A DNA stretch of 34,235 nt, taken from contig CACWLF010000015.1 of assembly GCA_902761645.1 (NCBI GenBank), forward strand, positions 1-34,235, in the 5' to 3' direction. Numbering within the stretch: the first letter of the stretch is position 1; the number at the start of each line of letters is the position of its first letter. Of the stretch, positions 9,066 to 18,218 are shown piece after piece. The position numbers and the translations under genes are program-made. The DNA comes from an uncultured Aeromonadales bacterium (GTDB taxonomy: Bacteria > Pseudomonadota > Gammaproteobacteria > Enterobacterales > Succinivibrionaceae). The notes under the pieces were generated by a model. The model was given only the letters and a program-made list of their open reading frames with translations. It had not been told where the DNA came from and searched no databases.

Positions 9066-11063
9066 TTACTTAGCTATGTCCTCAGCAGAAAGAATAAAAC
9101 CACCATTGTTTTCATCAAGAGCCTTCTTCAGTTGCTCTTTTGAAGGAGAATCCATATGAACAATACTCATTATGTCTGTAGGGCTATCGCCATACTTAGG
9201 CATTACAGGTGCAGTCCTGGTATCAGGCAGCAAATCGATACCGCGTACAGCACGATCCAGCTGTTCTGATCTGAACTTAGTATACTTGTTGCGGGAAATG
9301 GATGAGTAGGTATCCGGATCACGAATAATAATAGGATGAATAAACACCATCAGATTGCGTTTTGCTTTATTGGCAGATGTATATTTAAATAAATAACCAA
9401 GTAACGGAATATCTCCTAAAATAGGCACCTTGTAAACAATTTCATCAGTTGATTCACTCAGCAAACCACCTAATACAACTGTATCACCGCTCTTGACAAG
9501 CAGGGAATTCTTAATTGTTCTGGTATCAAATGTGTCACCGAGATCAGGATGAGACGATGTTGAAGCCACAGATGAAACCTCCTGCTCAATTGCAAGAATT
9601 ACAGAATCACCCTCATTGATTTGCGGTGTAAATTTCAATTTGGTACCGACAGTCTTTCGCTCAATAGTCTGGAAAATATTATTCGCATCGGATGACAGAC
9701 TGCTCTGGCTTCCGGTTAATACAGGAACTTCCTGACCAACTGTGAATTCAGCTTCTTCATTATCCAGGGTAACTACGGAAGGTGTTGAAAGAACGTTACT
9801 GCGGGCATCCGTCTTAAGAGCGGTTACAAGGCTGAACCAGTTGCCTGAATAGAATCCGCCGATACCTCCCTGCAACGATCCCAAAGATGTAAATCCCTTG
9901 GATACAAGATTTACTGCATTGGTAGGCTGATTAAACAGTACTGCACCGCCCTTGGTATTACCCCATTGAACACCGAAATCCGCCGCATCGGAATTTGACA
10001 TTTCAACAATGATTGCCTCAACATAAACCTGAGCACGGCGAATATCCAGTTTTGAAATTACACTTTCAATCTGCTGCATCAGATCAGGCTGAGCATTGAC
10101 TATTACGGAATTGGTTTCCTCATCGCCATACACAGCAAATTTTGCCGTCAGAGGCGAAGATTTTGCAGTTTTCCCGTTTGCCTGCTGCGGATCGATATTT
10201 GAACCGAGGCCGTTCAGCACCTCTACAACATTCTTGGCTTTTGCATACTTAAGATAAATAACCTTGGTGTTGCCGACAAACTCCTGATCCTGATCAAGAC
10301 GCTTCACCAGTTCAATAACACGCTTTCTCACATTAGGCTCGCCGGAAACAACAATAGAGTTCGATCTCTCATCGGCTTCTATCTTAGGAGTTCTCATCAT
10401 CGGCAGGTTGCCGCGGTTTTTATCATCGTTCAGCAGACTTGTTATCAGACGGGCTATTTCAGCTGCGGAGGCATATTTAACCTTGATAATATCTACAGAC
10501 TGGTCTCCGGCCTTATCAACTCTCTTAACCACATCAACAATACGGTTTACAACATTTGCGCGACCTGTAATAATCAGTACGTTGGAAGGTTCATAGTGAA
10601 CTACATTTCCGCCTTCGGACAAATCAACCATCTGACGTAACAAAGGGGACAGTTCCTTTACGGAAATATTCTGCACAGGAAATACTCTGGCAACCATCTC
10701 TGCTCCGGAACTCGGATTTTTATCATCATATAAAGGATAACCTACAGCCTTAGCTTTTGCCACCTTCACAATTTTAATCGTATGGTCATCCACCGGAATA
10801 GCTACGAGACCATACAATTCCAAAACACTAAGGAAAAACTGATAATAAGCCTCATCATCCAAAACGTCATAACTGCGGATATTAATCTTACCTTTGATAG
10901 AAGGATCCACAATCATGTTCTTATGAAGATTCTTACCAACAGTATTAATAAATTCAGCTATTTCCGTATTTTTAAAACTTGCTGAATACTGTGCAGACTG
11001 CACTGTTCCTGCATAACAACCAATAGCTAATGTTAACGCACTAAATAAATGTTTTAATTTCAT
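9066..11063 (-). CDS. gspD: Type II secretion secretin GspD
   Basis: 665-aa outer-membrane secretin subunit. A Sec signal peptide (about residues 1-24, ending VQSA) is followed by N0 (about 25-105), N1-N3 ring domains (about 120-345) and the C-terminal beta-barrel gate. The motif [13 protein letters not shown] (441-453) and the [13 protein letters not shown] segment are diagnostic. The tail after residue 590 could be the S-domain that binds a pilotin; no pilotin gene is in the window. Length is normal. It sits 3 nt after gspC and 1 nt before gspE. Confidence 0.98.
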   Translation of the reverse strand: MKLKHLFSALTLAIGCYAGTVQSAQYSASFKNTEIAEFINTVGKNLHKNMIVDPSIKGKINIRSYDVLDDEAYYQFFLSVLELYGLVAIPVDDHTIKIVKVAKAKAVGYPLYDDKNPSSGAEMVARVFPVQNISVKELSPLLRQMVDLSEGGNVVHYEPSNVLIITGRANVVNRIVDVVKRVDKAGDQSVDIIKVKYASAAEIARLITSLLNDDKNRGNLPMMRTPKIEADERSNSIVVSGEPNVRKRVIELVKRLDQDQEFVGNTKVIYLKYAKAKNVVEVLNGLGSNIDPQQANGKTAKSSPLTAKFAVYGDEETNSVIVNAQPDLMQQIESVISKLDIRRAQVYVEAIIVEMSNSDAADFGVQWGNTKGGAVLFNQPTNAVNLVSKGFTSLGSLQGGIGGFYSGNWFSLVTALKTDARSNVLSTPSVVTLDNEEAEFTVGQEVPVLTGSQSSLSSDANNIFQTIERKTVGTKLKFTPQINEGDSVILAIEQEVSSVASTSSHPDLGDTFDTRTIKNSLLVKSGDTVVLGGLLSESTDEIVYKVPILGDIPLLGYLFKYTSANKAKRNLMVFIHPIIIRDPDTYSSISRNKYTKFRSEQLDRAVRGIDLLPDTRTAPVMPKYGDSPTDIMSIVHMDSPSKEQLKKALDENNGGFILSAEDIAK

Positions 11064-11066
11064 ATA

Positions 11067-12260
11067 TTATCTTACTCCAGTATTCATAGTATTAGGGAGA
11101 GAGCCTTCGCCCAAATTGATGTAGATATTCTCCGGAATACCATCACGTTCAACAGTAATTTCAAAATTTTTCATTGTTGAAAATTCTGAGAACAATTGTC
11201 TAGTCTGAGTCGGATCGGTTAAATCATATCCATTAACACGAATTGCCAAATCGTTTGGAACAAAACCGCTCTTTGTAAATAATTCAGGTTTTCTTCCAGG
11301 ATTCAAACGGTAACCTTTAACGCCGGTGCCCTGTTCATTTTCCACAGGCGAAATATTCACATAATCCTGTATTGATGTACCGGCAACAGGCTGTCTGTTT
11401 TCGACGGGACCTTTAACCTCCAGAGGATTGCCTCCAGTACTGCCGGATTTGGCACTTTCGTTATTTTTATCTGCCGAGGCATTATCTCTCGGCGGTTGTG
11501 ATACTGTATTATGGGCAACAGTATTTACTGTATTATTCGATGGAACCGTATTAACAGGTCTGCTGGCATTGTTGTTATGATTGCCGGCAGGCTGATTATT
11601 TACCACCACATTATTTCCGCGCTGACGGTTTTCCTTAAGAAGTTTAATTCTGTCGGTATCACTCAATTCCATATAATAGGTATAGGTTTCCTTGCGATCG
11701 GCGGACAAAACCTCAATGCGATCTTCAAAAATCTTCGATACGCGGATAGCGCTTCCTGACAGCTGCTCTCCTTCGGAATAAACATTTTCCTCATTGTTGA
11801 AAACAAGGATTACAACGGAATTATCAGGCTTATCGCTGGCCAGAATACCTGTAATCTTTATATTAGGACGAACCTGCTGAGGAACCGGCGCACTGTTGCT
11901 TACAGGTTTAGGACCGGCCGTGTTCGGTCCCTTGCCGTTTTGTGCAATTCTGCGGTTGAATTCCTTCAGTTTTTCCGAACTTGCAGGAAAAATTTTAGAG
12001 TTAAAAATTTCATCCAGATAATTGCGCTCCACCCGCACATTTGCAGTAGGAGCTGAAGTATTGATTTTTTTATTAACGTATTCAGGGAAAAAAGACCAAA
12101 ACAGTTTGGCGCTGCTGTACGACAGCACGATTAATACCAAACTGAAAAATATCAAAGCAGCCGTCTTTACCACTTTGATATTAAAGATAAGTCTAATCTG
12201 TTCCTTTAATTTATTTTTGTCTAATAATGATTTCCAGTCAGTTTTAGAAAGTTGTTTCAC
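11067..12260 (-). CDS. gspC: Type II secretion protein GspC with extended linker
   Basis: 397-aa bitopic inner-membrane protein: short cytoplasmic part, membrane helix (about 31-49), HR domain (about 130-195, which binds GspD N0), then a PDZ-like domain (about 296-387) of the kind involved in substrate choice. Between them lies an Asn/Pro/Ser-rich linker (about 210-295) that makes it some 90 residues longer than I recall for Vibrio EpsC. The start is GTG at 12260, only 3 nt after the gpsA stop; no in-frame ATG precedes the membrane helix. The sequence before it carries GAAGTGAG inside the end of gpsA. Expression is therefore likely tied to gpsA. Confidence 0.93.
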   Translation of the reverse strand: MKQLSKTDWKSLLDKNKLKEQIRLIFNIKVVKTAALIFFSLVLIVLSYSSAKLFWSFFPEYVNKKINTSAPTANVRVERNYLDEIFNSKIFPASSEKLKEFNRRIAQNGKGPNTAGPKPVSNSAPVPQQVRPNIKITGILASDKPDNSVVILVFNNEENVYSEGEQLSGSAIRVSKIFEDRIEVLSADRKETYTYYMELSDTDRIKLLKENRQRGNNVVVNNQPAGNHNNNASRPVNTVPSNNTVNTVAHNTVSQPPRDNASADKNNESAKSGSTGGNPLEVKGPVENRQPVAGTSIQDYVNISPVENEQGTGVKGYRLNPGRKPELFTKSGFVPNDLAIRVNGYDLTDPTQTRQLFSEFSTMKNFEITVERDGIPENIYINLGEGSLPNTMNTGVR

Positions 12261-12263
12261 AGT

Positions 12264-13271
12264 TTACTCACTTCTTTGATTTCTTGACATAAGAGCAATC
12301 GCTGCATCTTTTGGAGACTTATTCTCAAACAACATTGCATAAATTTCTTCACAAATCGGCATTTCGACATTATACCTGGCAGCGAGATTTCTTACCTCTT
12401 TGGTATTGTAATATCCTTCCGTTACCTGTCCAATCTCCTTTATTGCGTCCTCTATCTGGACACCTCTGCCGAGAGCCAGTCCCAGACGACGGTTACGTGA
12501 TTGATCATCTGTACAGGTAAGAACCAAATCACCCAGACCTGACATTCCGGCAAATGTTTCAGGATAAGCGCCGATTGCAACACCCAGACGCTGAAGCTCC
12601 ACCAATCCTCTGGTAATCAGAGCCGTTCTGGCATTGGCTCCGAAACCAAGACCGTCGGATACACCTGCGCCTATTGCTATAACATTCTTCACAGCGCCGC
12701 CAATCTGCAATCCTATAAAATCCTTGTTGGTATAAACTCTAAAGCTTTTTCCGCATTTCATGAGTTCCGATACCTCATTGGCAAATTCAGGTTTCGTGGC
12801 AGCTACAGAAATCACTGTAGGCAGTCCTGCTGCCAGTTCACGCGCAAAAGTCGGACCGGACATTATAGCCAGGGGGATCTGATCTCCAAGAATTTCCCTG
12901 GCAACATCACCCAGCAGTCTGCCGGTATCCTTTTCCAAACCTTTTGTCGCCCATATCAATCGATGATTAGCATTCAGGTAGGGCTTGACACTTTTTAAAG
13001 TGGAACCGAAAAACATACTTGGAACAACTACCAACAGAACCTCGGCACTGGACACCGCCAAGGATAAATCATTGGTAACATCCAGGGAATCAGGTAGTTT
13101 GTATCCAGGCATAAACCGCTTGTTTTCACGGTTTTCCTCCAGTTCCTTCACCTCTTGCGGATCGAATCCCCACAATACCACCGGCAACCCTTTTCTTGCA
13201 ACGGAAATGGCAAGTGCGGTTCCGTAAGAACCAGAACCCAATACTGCGAGACTATACTTATTACTACTCAT
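12264..13271 (-). CDS. gpsA: Glycerol-3-phosphate dehydrogenase [NAD(P)+] GpsA
   Basis: 335-aa cytoplasmic enzyme that reduces dihydroxyacetone phosphate to sn-glycerol 3-phosphate for phospholipid synthesis. The N-terminal Rossmann motif GSGSYGTAL, the [15 protein letters not shown] segment, the catalytic-Lys region [13 protein letters not shown] and the substrate-binding [14 protein letters not shown] are all intact. The ATG at 13271 ([14 protein letters not shown]) fits the family N-terminus; a TTG 9 nt upstream is less likely. In E. coli gpsA follows secB and precedes cysE. Here it follows secB across a hairpin and is followed at once by gspC. Confidence 0.97.
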   Translation of the reverse strand: MSSNKYSLAVLGSGSYGTALAISVARKGLPVVLWGFDPQEVKELEENRENKRFMPGYKLPDSLDVTNDLSLAVSSAEVLLVVVPSMFFGSTLKSVKPYLNANHRLIWATKGLEKDTGRLLGDVAREILGDQIPLAIMSGPTFARELAAGLPTVISVAATKPEFANEVSELMKCGKSFRVYTNKDFIGLQIGGAVKNVIAIGAGVSDGLGFGANARTALITRGLVELQRLGVAIGAYPETFAGMSGLGDLVLTCTDDQSRNRRLGLALGRGVQIEDAIKEIGQVTEGYYNTKEVRNLAARYNVEMPICEEIYAMLFENKSPKDAAIALMSRNQRSE

Positions 13272-13302
13272 ACTAACCAATCATTAAAACATACCGACTC
13301 AA

Positions 13303-13330
13303 TTATAATAATTGAGTAAAATAACTACAA
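13303..13330 (-). promoter_or_regulatory. Candidate gpsA-gsp promoter overlapping a palindrome
   Basis: A perfect TATAAT -10 hexamer is read on the minus strand at 13308-13303. The best -35 is weak: TTGTAG at 13330-13325 with a 16-bp spacer. The -10 lies inside a near-perfect inverted repeat (13297-13317) with two 10-bp arms ACTCAATTAT / ATAATTGAGT around one base, which could be an operator or a chance AT-rich palindrome. It would drive gpsA and the whole gsp operon after the secB hairpin. Confidence 0.4.
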
Positions 13331-13389
13331 AGAAAAGATTAAATGTTTATATGAATCAGTTACCTAACTCACACACTTAAAAAAATCAA

Positions 13390-13419
13390 CAATAAAGGGA
13401 TCATAAAGATCCCTTTTTT
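13390..13419 (-). terminator. Hairpin between secB and gpsA (possible terminator)
   Basis: The arms AAAGGGATC (13394-13402) and GATCCCTTT (13408-13416) form a perfect 9-bp stem with a 5-nt loop. On the minus strand it follows secB and is trailed by TTTATTG, then a T run at 13385-13379. On the plus strand it is followed by six T, so it could work in both directions. It separates the yibN-secB unit from gpsA. Confidence 0.6.
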
Positions 13420-13450
13420 CATTGTACTTAAAACAAAATTATGTTAGGAA

Positions 13451-13927
13451 TTATTTATTTTCCTGTTTATTCTGCTGAGCCTGAGCCAATCTCTGAGCAT
13501 ACAGTAACTCAAAATTAACCGGAGGAATTGTAATACCCAGGAAGCCGGCTCTGGTAATCAAATTATTCACTGTTTCAGAGGCATAAGGGAAAATAATAGT
13601 CGGTGTCAGTACATTCAGAACGTGATCAACCTGATCCTGTTCCGGTAAATTGATCATAAATACACCAGCCTGCTTGATTTCACACAGGTAGGTAACCTTA
13701 TCATCCTGCTTGCAGGTTACGGTTACTCTGATAACAACCTCATAAATATTTTCCTGTCCTTCCAGTTTGGTTGAAGTATTGTCGAATTCAACATTGATCT
13801 GCGGTTGGAACGGACGAGTAAATACATCAGGAGAACATGGTGATTCCAAAGATGCATCCTTTAAATAAATTTTTTTAATATCAAAAGGTGGTTGCTGCTG
13901 CTGTTGTTGTGTATTTTCTTCTGCCAT
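13451..13927 (-). CDS. secB: Protein-export chaperone SecB
   Basis: 158-aa homotetrameric cytosolic chaperone that holds preproteins unfolded and hands them to SecA. Conserved segments include IKKIYLKDASLESPCSP, VYEVVIRVTVT-like strands, FPYASETVN and PPVNFELLYAQRLAQ. A run of six Gln sits in the N-terminal tail before the conserved core, which otherwise matches E. coli SecB (155 aa). An AGGAA ribosome-binding site precedes the ATG. It is probably co-transcribed with the upstream rhodanese-like gene; the grxC gene that separates yibN and secB in E. coli is missing. Confidence 0.97.
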   Translation of the reverse strand: MAEENTQQQQQQPPFDIKKIYLKDASLESPCSPDVFTRPFQPQINVEFDNTSTKLEGQENIYEVVIRVTVTCKQDDKVTYLCEIKQAGVFMINLPEQDQVDHVLNVLTPTIIFPYASETVNNLITRAGFLGITIPPVNFELLYAQRLAQAQQNKQENK

Positions 13928-13980
13928 TTTTATTCCTTATTTACTTAGAAGATTACTTTAAATATATTAAAACTGAGAAT

Positions 13981-14418
13981 TTATTTTTTTACCAGCGGCA
14001 AAGAGCATTGCTGCCATATTAAAATACCACCGCGCAAAGCATAAACATTCTCAAAGCCATTCTTTACCAGATGTCCGCCTAATTCATATGTTTTCGTACC
14101 ATCTTTATCAACAACAACAACAGGCTTGGACTTATCCTTTCCCACTCCCGCAAGGTTGTTTGATTCAAGAGCTGTTTCAGTCTCGTGAATTGAATTCACA
14201 ATATGACCGGCATCGAATTCATTCGCAGCTCGAACATCCAAAACTACTGCATTATCATGGTTAACCAGCATTGCCAACTCTGACGGAGTCAGCATCTTAA
14301 CCTTAGATAATTTCATTTTTATTGTATTAACAATCACAAAATATAAAGCAATCGAAAAAACTGCAACTAATACAGGGTGATTCAATACAAATTTAAAAAA
14401 ATCAAGTTCCATAGCCAT
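13981..14418 (-). CDS. yibN: YibN-like rhodanese-fold membrane protein lacking the catalytic Cys
   Basis: 145-aa protein with one N-terminal membrane helix (about residues 15-34) and a cytoplasmic rhodanese-fold domain, the same layout as E. coli YibN upstream of secB. The rhodanese strand VVVDKDGTKT (about 101-110) has Thr110 where active sulfurtransferases have Cys; the only Cys is near the C-terminus (WQQCSLPL). Sulfur transfer by the usual mechanism is thus unlikely, and a binding or scaffold role is more plausible. In E. coli YibN has been linked to SecYEG and YidC, which would suit its place beside secB, but nothing in the sequence proves that. The ATG at 14412 is an alternative start. 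Confidence 0.85.
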   Translation of the reverse strand: MAMELDFFKFVLNHPVLVAVFSIALYFVIVNTIKMKLSKVKMLTPSELAMLVNHDNAVVLDVRAANEFDAGHIVNSIHETETALESNNLAGVGKDKSKPVVVVDKDGTKTYELGGHLVKNGFENVYALRGGILIWQQCSLPLVKK

Positions 14419-14448
14419 TATATCTAATTAATTAAACAACAAATTTGA

Positions 14449-14478
14449 ATTATACAGTATTTTGACAACAAATATTAA
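14449..14478 (-). promoter_or_regulatory. Predicted promoter of yibN-secB
   Basis: Perfect -10 TATAAT (minus strand 14454-14449), 18-bp spacer and -35 TTAATA (14478-14473, 4 of 6 consensus bases). It lies in the 65-bp gap between tldD and yibN, giving a short leader of about 25 nt before the ATG at 14418. Confidence 0.5.
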
Positions 14479-14483
14479 TTATT

Positions 14484-15929
14484 TTACTTGGTGCCGCCTA
14501 CAGTAATTTCATCAATCTTAACAGAAGGAATTCCTATTCCGACCGGAACCCACTGTCCTTCCTTGCCGCAGCTTCCCACACCGTTATCAAATTTTAAGTT
14601 ATTACCCACCATGGAAACTTTTGTCATTACGCCGATGGCATCGCCGATCAGTGTAATTCCTTTAACCGGGGAGCCAAGTTTTCCATCTTTGATTTCATAG
14701 GCTTCATTTACTGAAAATACAAATTTTCCACTGGTGGTGTCAACCTGCCCGCCTCCTAGAGACACCGCATAAATACCTTTTTTAACAGACTCTATCATCT
14801 CTGCTTCTTCACTTTTGCCTGGAAGCAGATATGTATTTGTCATTCTGGTTATCGGAGTACATGAATATGATTCTCTGCGGCCGTTTCCTGTGGATTCCCT
14901 ACCTACCAGCCGGGCGCTGTGCTTATCATACATAAAATTTTTAAGAACGCCGTTTTCAATCAAAACATTGTATTTTGAAGGTTCACCTTCATCATCTACC
15001 GTAATGGAACCTCTTGCCTTGGCAATAGTACCGTCATCAACAATGGTGCACAAATCGGAAGCAACCTTTTCTCCCATTCTCTTGGCATAAACCGACTCTC
15101 CCTTGCGGCATGAGTCCCCCTCCAGACCATGTCCGACAGCCTCATGAATCAGGACACCTGACCATCCGGCGGAAAGAACCACAGGGAAAGTTCCCGCAGG
15201 AGCAGCCTTTGATTCCAAATTAACCAATGCAACACGAATTGCCTCGTCAACATAGGAAAAAGCACGAGATACTGTTCCAACATTTTCATAAAAATACTCA
15301 TATCCGACCCGAGCGCCTCCGCCTGCGCCCCCTTTTTCGGTGCGATCTCCCTTTTTTACCACCACGGAACAGCTGATTCTTACCAGAGGTCTGATATCGG
15401 CGGCCAGTGTTCCGTCAGTTGCGGCAACCAGCACGTTTTCGTAACAGCTTGATATACTTGCATTGAACTGCTTGATGAGAGGACACCTGGACCTTGCGTA
15501 CTGATCCATATCCTGCAGAAGCCTGGTTTTCTGATCTCTTTCTATACTGTTTAGCGGATTTAACGGAAGATACAGCTGTTTCACATTTTTTTCAGTTAAA
15601 ATTTTGGCTTTCTGATTTCCTCCCCTTTTGGCTATTCCTCCTGCCGCTTTTATAGTTTGTTTCAGCGCTATCTGCGATATTTCATCGGAGTAGGCAAATC
15701 CTGTTTTATCACCGACAATGGCTCTAACTCCCATACCTTGGATATCGGCATATGTTCCTTTTTTGACGATACTTTCATCAATAGACCAGGACTCGCTGCA
15801 GCTTGATTGAAAATATATATCGCCATAATCTATATCGTATTTGCACAAATCGGCCAAAGCATTCTGAACAAGTTCGAGATTCAATTCATTTGGAACCAAT
15901 AACTTATTTACTGTACGATCTAAATTCAT
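14484..15929 (-). CDS. tldD: Metalloprotease TldD
   Basis: 481-aa zinc metalloprotease that works with TldE/PmbA, for example in maturing microcins and degrading the CcdA antitoxin. TldE is not in the window. The HEAVGH motif (about 262-267) gives the metal ligands and catalytic Glu; YFQSS, AATDGTLAADIRPLVR, GNGRRESYS and GGGQVDTTSGKFVF are family hallmarks. I chose the ATG at 15929 (MNLDRTVNKLL), matching the family N-terminus, over the TTG at 15941. The usual upstream neighbour yhdP is absent; rng is next instead. Confidence 0.96.
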   Translation of the reverse strand: MNLDRTVNKLLVPNELNLELVQNALADLCKYDIDYGDIYFQSSCSESWSIDESIVKKGTYADIQGMGVRAIVGDKTGFAYSDEISQIALKQTIKAAGGIAKRGGNQKAKILTEKNVKQLYLPLNPLNSIERDQKTRLLQDMDQYARSRCPLIKQFNASISSCYENVLVAATDGTLAADIRPLVRISCSVVVKKGDRTEKGGAGGGARVGYEYFYENVGTVSRAFSYVDEAIRVALVNLESKAAPAGTFPVVLSAGWSGVLIHEAVGHGLEGDSCRKGESVYAKRMGEKVASDLCTIVDDGTIAKARGSITVDDEGEPSKYNVLIENGVLKNFMYDKHSARLVGRESTGNGRRESYSCTPITRMTNTYLLPGKSEEAEMIESVKKGIYAVSLGGGQVDTTSGKFVFSVNEAYEIKDGKLGSPVKGITLIGDAIGVMTKVSMVGNNLKFDNGVGSCGKEGQWVPVGIGIPSVKIDEITVGGTK

Positions 15930-16067
15930 ATTTCTATCCAAATTTCATAGCAACCAAAATCGTTGCATTCTATAATTTTTTAATAACATTTGATGTGATA
16001 TCAGCTGTAAAAACATCATTTCTTCGGTTTTTACACCATAATCACATAATCTGATCTTAAATTCAGG
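15930..16067. other. rng-tldD intergenic region with inverted repeat
   Basis: 138 bp replacing the place where yhdP normally stands. It contains an inverted repeat with 9-bp arms TGTAAAAAC (16006-16014) and GTTTTTACA (16027-16035) around 12 nt. On the minus strand this hairpin is not followed by a T tract, so it is at best a weak terminator of the mre-rng unit. No recognisable remnant of another gene is seen. Confidence 0.4.
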
Positions 16068-17537
16068 CTACACCACAACAACATCAAACTGTTCCTGGGT
16101 ATAGAGCGGTTCCGGATGAACCTTGATCTGTCTGCCGATTACAACTTCCAGTTCGGCAAGATTATGCTGTTCATCGCTGTTAAGTGCATTTGCGACTTCC
16201 TTTGAGGCATAAACAATATATTGTTCAGCAGCATATGATTTATGTGTTCTGGCAACCTCTCTCATAATTTCAGAACAAACAGTCTCAATGCTTTTGATTC
16301 TTCCCTTTCCTTTACATACGGGACAGTCGCAGCAAAGAATATGTCCAAGACTTTCTCTTGTGCGTTTACGGGTCATTTCAACCAGCCCCAGAGATGAAAA
16401 TCCATTGATGCTGGTTTTTGCACGATCACCGCTAAGGGCGTTTTCCAGAGAAGTAAGTACTCTGTGACGGTGTTCGTCGGTCTGCATATCAATAAAATCA
16501 ATAATAATTATTCCGCCGAGATTGCGAAGTCTCAACTGGCGGGCTATAGCCGCTGTAGCTTCAATATTCGTATTGAAAATTGTTTCTTCAAGGTTGCGGT
16601 GACCGACAAAAGCTCCAGTATTAATATCAATTGTAGTCATTGCCTCCGTCTGATCGATAATCAGATATCCACCGGACTTAAGTTCAACTTTTCTTTCCAA
16701 AGCCCTTTGTATTTCATTCTCCACATCGTACATTTCAAACAACGGGGCGAGTCCGTTGTACAATTCGATATTGTTTATCACTTCCGGAACAAAATCTGCA
16801 CAGAACTGTTTCAGTTCATCATAAGCGGTTTGAGAATCTATTCTGATTTTATCTATCGGAGTTCCTACAAAGTCTCTCAGAATTCTGAACGTCAGCGGCA
16901 AATCCTCATATAGATTTACAGGCTTTTTGCTTTCAATTCTTTTAGTGTGAATCTGCTTCCATATGAATTTTAAAAACTTTGCATCCTGTTCGATTTCCGC
17001 ATTGGAAACACCTTCCGCGGCGGTACGAACAATAAATCCGCCATCATCATCCACATATTTGTTGGCCAAAGCTTTCAGACGTTCGCGCTCTTCACTGCTC
17101 TGAATTTTCTGGGAAACACCGACATGCGAACTGCCAGGCATGAAAACCAAATATCGCGAAGGGATAGTAATATCGGTAGTTAGACGTGCGCCCTTGGTTC
17201 CGATTGGATCTTTTACAACCTGAACAATAATGTATTGCCCCTGACTTACCAGCTGTGCAATATCTTTAGCAGGAAAATGTTCTTTTTCAGATGCTTCAAC
17301 ACATTCCGTATGAGGAACAATATCAGATGCATGCAGAAAAGCGGACTTTTCCATTCCTATATCGACAAATGCAGCCTGCATTCCGGGCAGAATACGGGTA
17401 ATTTTACCCTTGTATATGTTTCCCACAAGATCCAGCTTTGCCGATCTTTCTACATGAACCTCCTGCAGAATACCCTGTTCCACTAAAGCAACTCTTGTTT
17501 CCATATGAGTTACATTTATTAACAATTCAACAGACAT
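16068..17537 (-). CDS. rng: Ribonuclease G
   Basis: 489-aa endoribonuclease of the RNase E/G family, involved in 5'-end maturation of 16S rRNA and mRNA turnover. An S1-like RNA-binding domain (about 36-128) is followed by the 5'-sensor and DNase I-like domain with the two metal-binding Asp residues D304 (TTIDINTG) and D347 (IIIIDFID). The zinc-link CPVC (C405, C408) joins subunits. Length equals E. coli RNase G and the protein lacks the long C-terminal scaffold of RNase E. The ATG at 17537 is 65 nt after the maf stop. Likely in one unit with mreBCD-maf. Confidence 0.98.
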   Translation of the reverse strand: MSVELLINVTHMETRVALVEQGILQEVHVERSAKLDLVGNIYKGKITRILPGMQAAFVDIGMEKSAFLHASDIVPHTECVEASEKEHFPAKDIAQLVSQGQYIIVQVVKDPIGTKGARLTTDITIPSRYLVFMPGSSHVGVSQKIQSSEERERLKALANKYVDDDGGFIVRTAAEGVSNAEIEQDAKFLKFIWKQIHTKRIESKKPVNLYEDLPLTFRILRDFVGTPIDKIRIDSQTAYDELKQFCADFVPEVINNIELYNGLAPLFEMYDVENEIQRALERKVELKSGGYLIIDQTEAMTTIDINTGAFVGHRNLEETIFNTNIEATAAIARQLRLRNLGGIIIIDFIDMQTDEHRHRVLTSLENALSGDRAKTSINGFSSLGLVEMTRKRTRESLGHILCCDCPVCKGKGRIKSIETVCSEIMREVARTHKSYAAEQYIVYASKEVANALNSDEQHNLAELEVVIGRQIKVHPEPLYTQEQFDVVVV

Positions 17538-17602
17538 ACCTAATACAAACCCTTTTTATTCTGATCCTGACGAAAACAGTTCATTTTTTAACCTGCGATA
17601 AT

Positions 17603-18175
17603 TTATTTGGAAATTACAGATTGCAGTAATTTTTGAGTTTCTTCCATCGGAAGACCTATTATATTGGTCAGAGAACCGGTATAGTTCCTGACAAATTTCG
17701 CTCCGATCCCCTGAATTGCATATGAGCCAGCTTTATCCTTAGGTTCACCTGTATTCCAGTAATCTGCAATATCCTGTTCCGAAACATGACGAAACTCAAC
17801 TTGGGATTCTACAAGTTGCAAATAGTATTTTTCTGCAGTAAAGAGACAAATTGCTGTAATGACCTCGTGGCATGAACCAGACAAAATACCCAACATTCGT
17901 CTGCAATCCTCAAAATCCTTTGGTTTTCCGAAAATTTCATTATCTTTCACCACAATGGTATCAGCACCCAAACATGGTGTTTGTTTTTCAGCTATGATAA
18001 AGCCCTGGCAGCTCTTGGAATAAGCCATGCGACTTACATACTTTCGGGGATCTTCACCAGGATTTTTGCTTTCATCCACATTTACGTCTATCAGAGAAAA
18101 TTGAAATCCTGCATTCCGCAGTAATTCAATGCGGCGGGGAGATTTTGAAGCTAACAAAAAATCGACTTTTTCCAA
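17603..18175 (-). CDS. maf: Maf/YhdE nucleoside triphosphate pyrophosphatase
   Basis: 190-aa Maf-family enzyme that hydrolyses nucleoside triphosphates (dTTP/UTP in the YhdE branch) to monophosphate and pyrophosphate, acting as a house-cleaning enzyme. It shows the ASKSPRRIELL phosphate-binding motif (9-19), the GADTIVV catalytic Asp region (70-76) and DKAGSYAIQG. The family N-terminus needs the TTG at 18175 as start (no in-frame ATG nearby), preceded by AGG at about 9 nt. The position between mreD and rng is conserved in gammaproteobacteria and supports the YhdE subfamily. Confidence 0.93.
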   Translation of the reverse strand: MEKVDFLLASKSPRRIELLRNAGFQFSLIDVNVDESKNPGEDPRKYVSRMAYSKSCQGFIIAEKQTPCLGADTIVVKDNEIFGKPKDFEDCRRMLGILSGSCHEVITAICLFTAEKYYLQLVESQVEFRHVSEQDIADYWNTGEPKDKAGSYAIQGIGAKFVRNYTGSLTNIIGLPMEETQKLLQSVISK

Positions 18176-18218
18176 AATTAAACCTATTTCAGCTGTTAAC
18201 AGTTCTTTACTAAAATAC

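Noticed and set aside
16464-16913. 149-codon plus-strand open frame opposite rng
   Set aside because: It lies fully inside the strongly conserved rng gene, has no family resemblance and no ribosome-binding site of note. It is a shadow frame.
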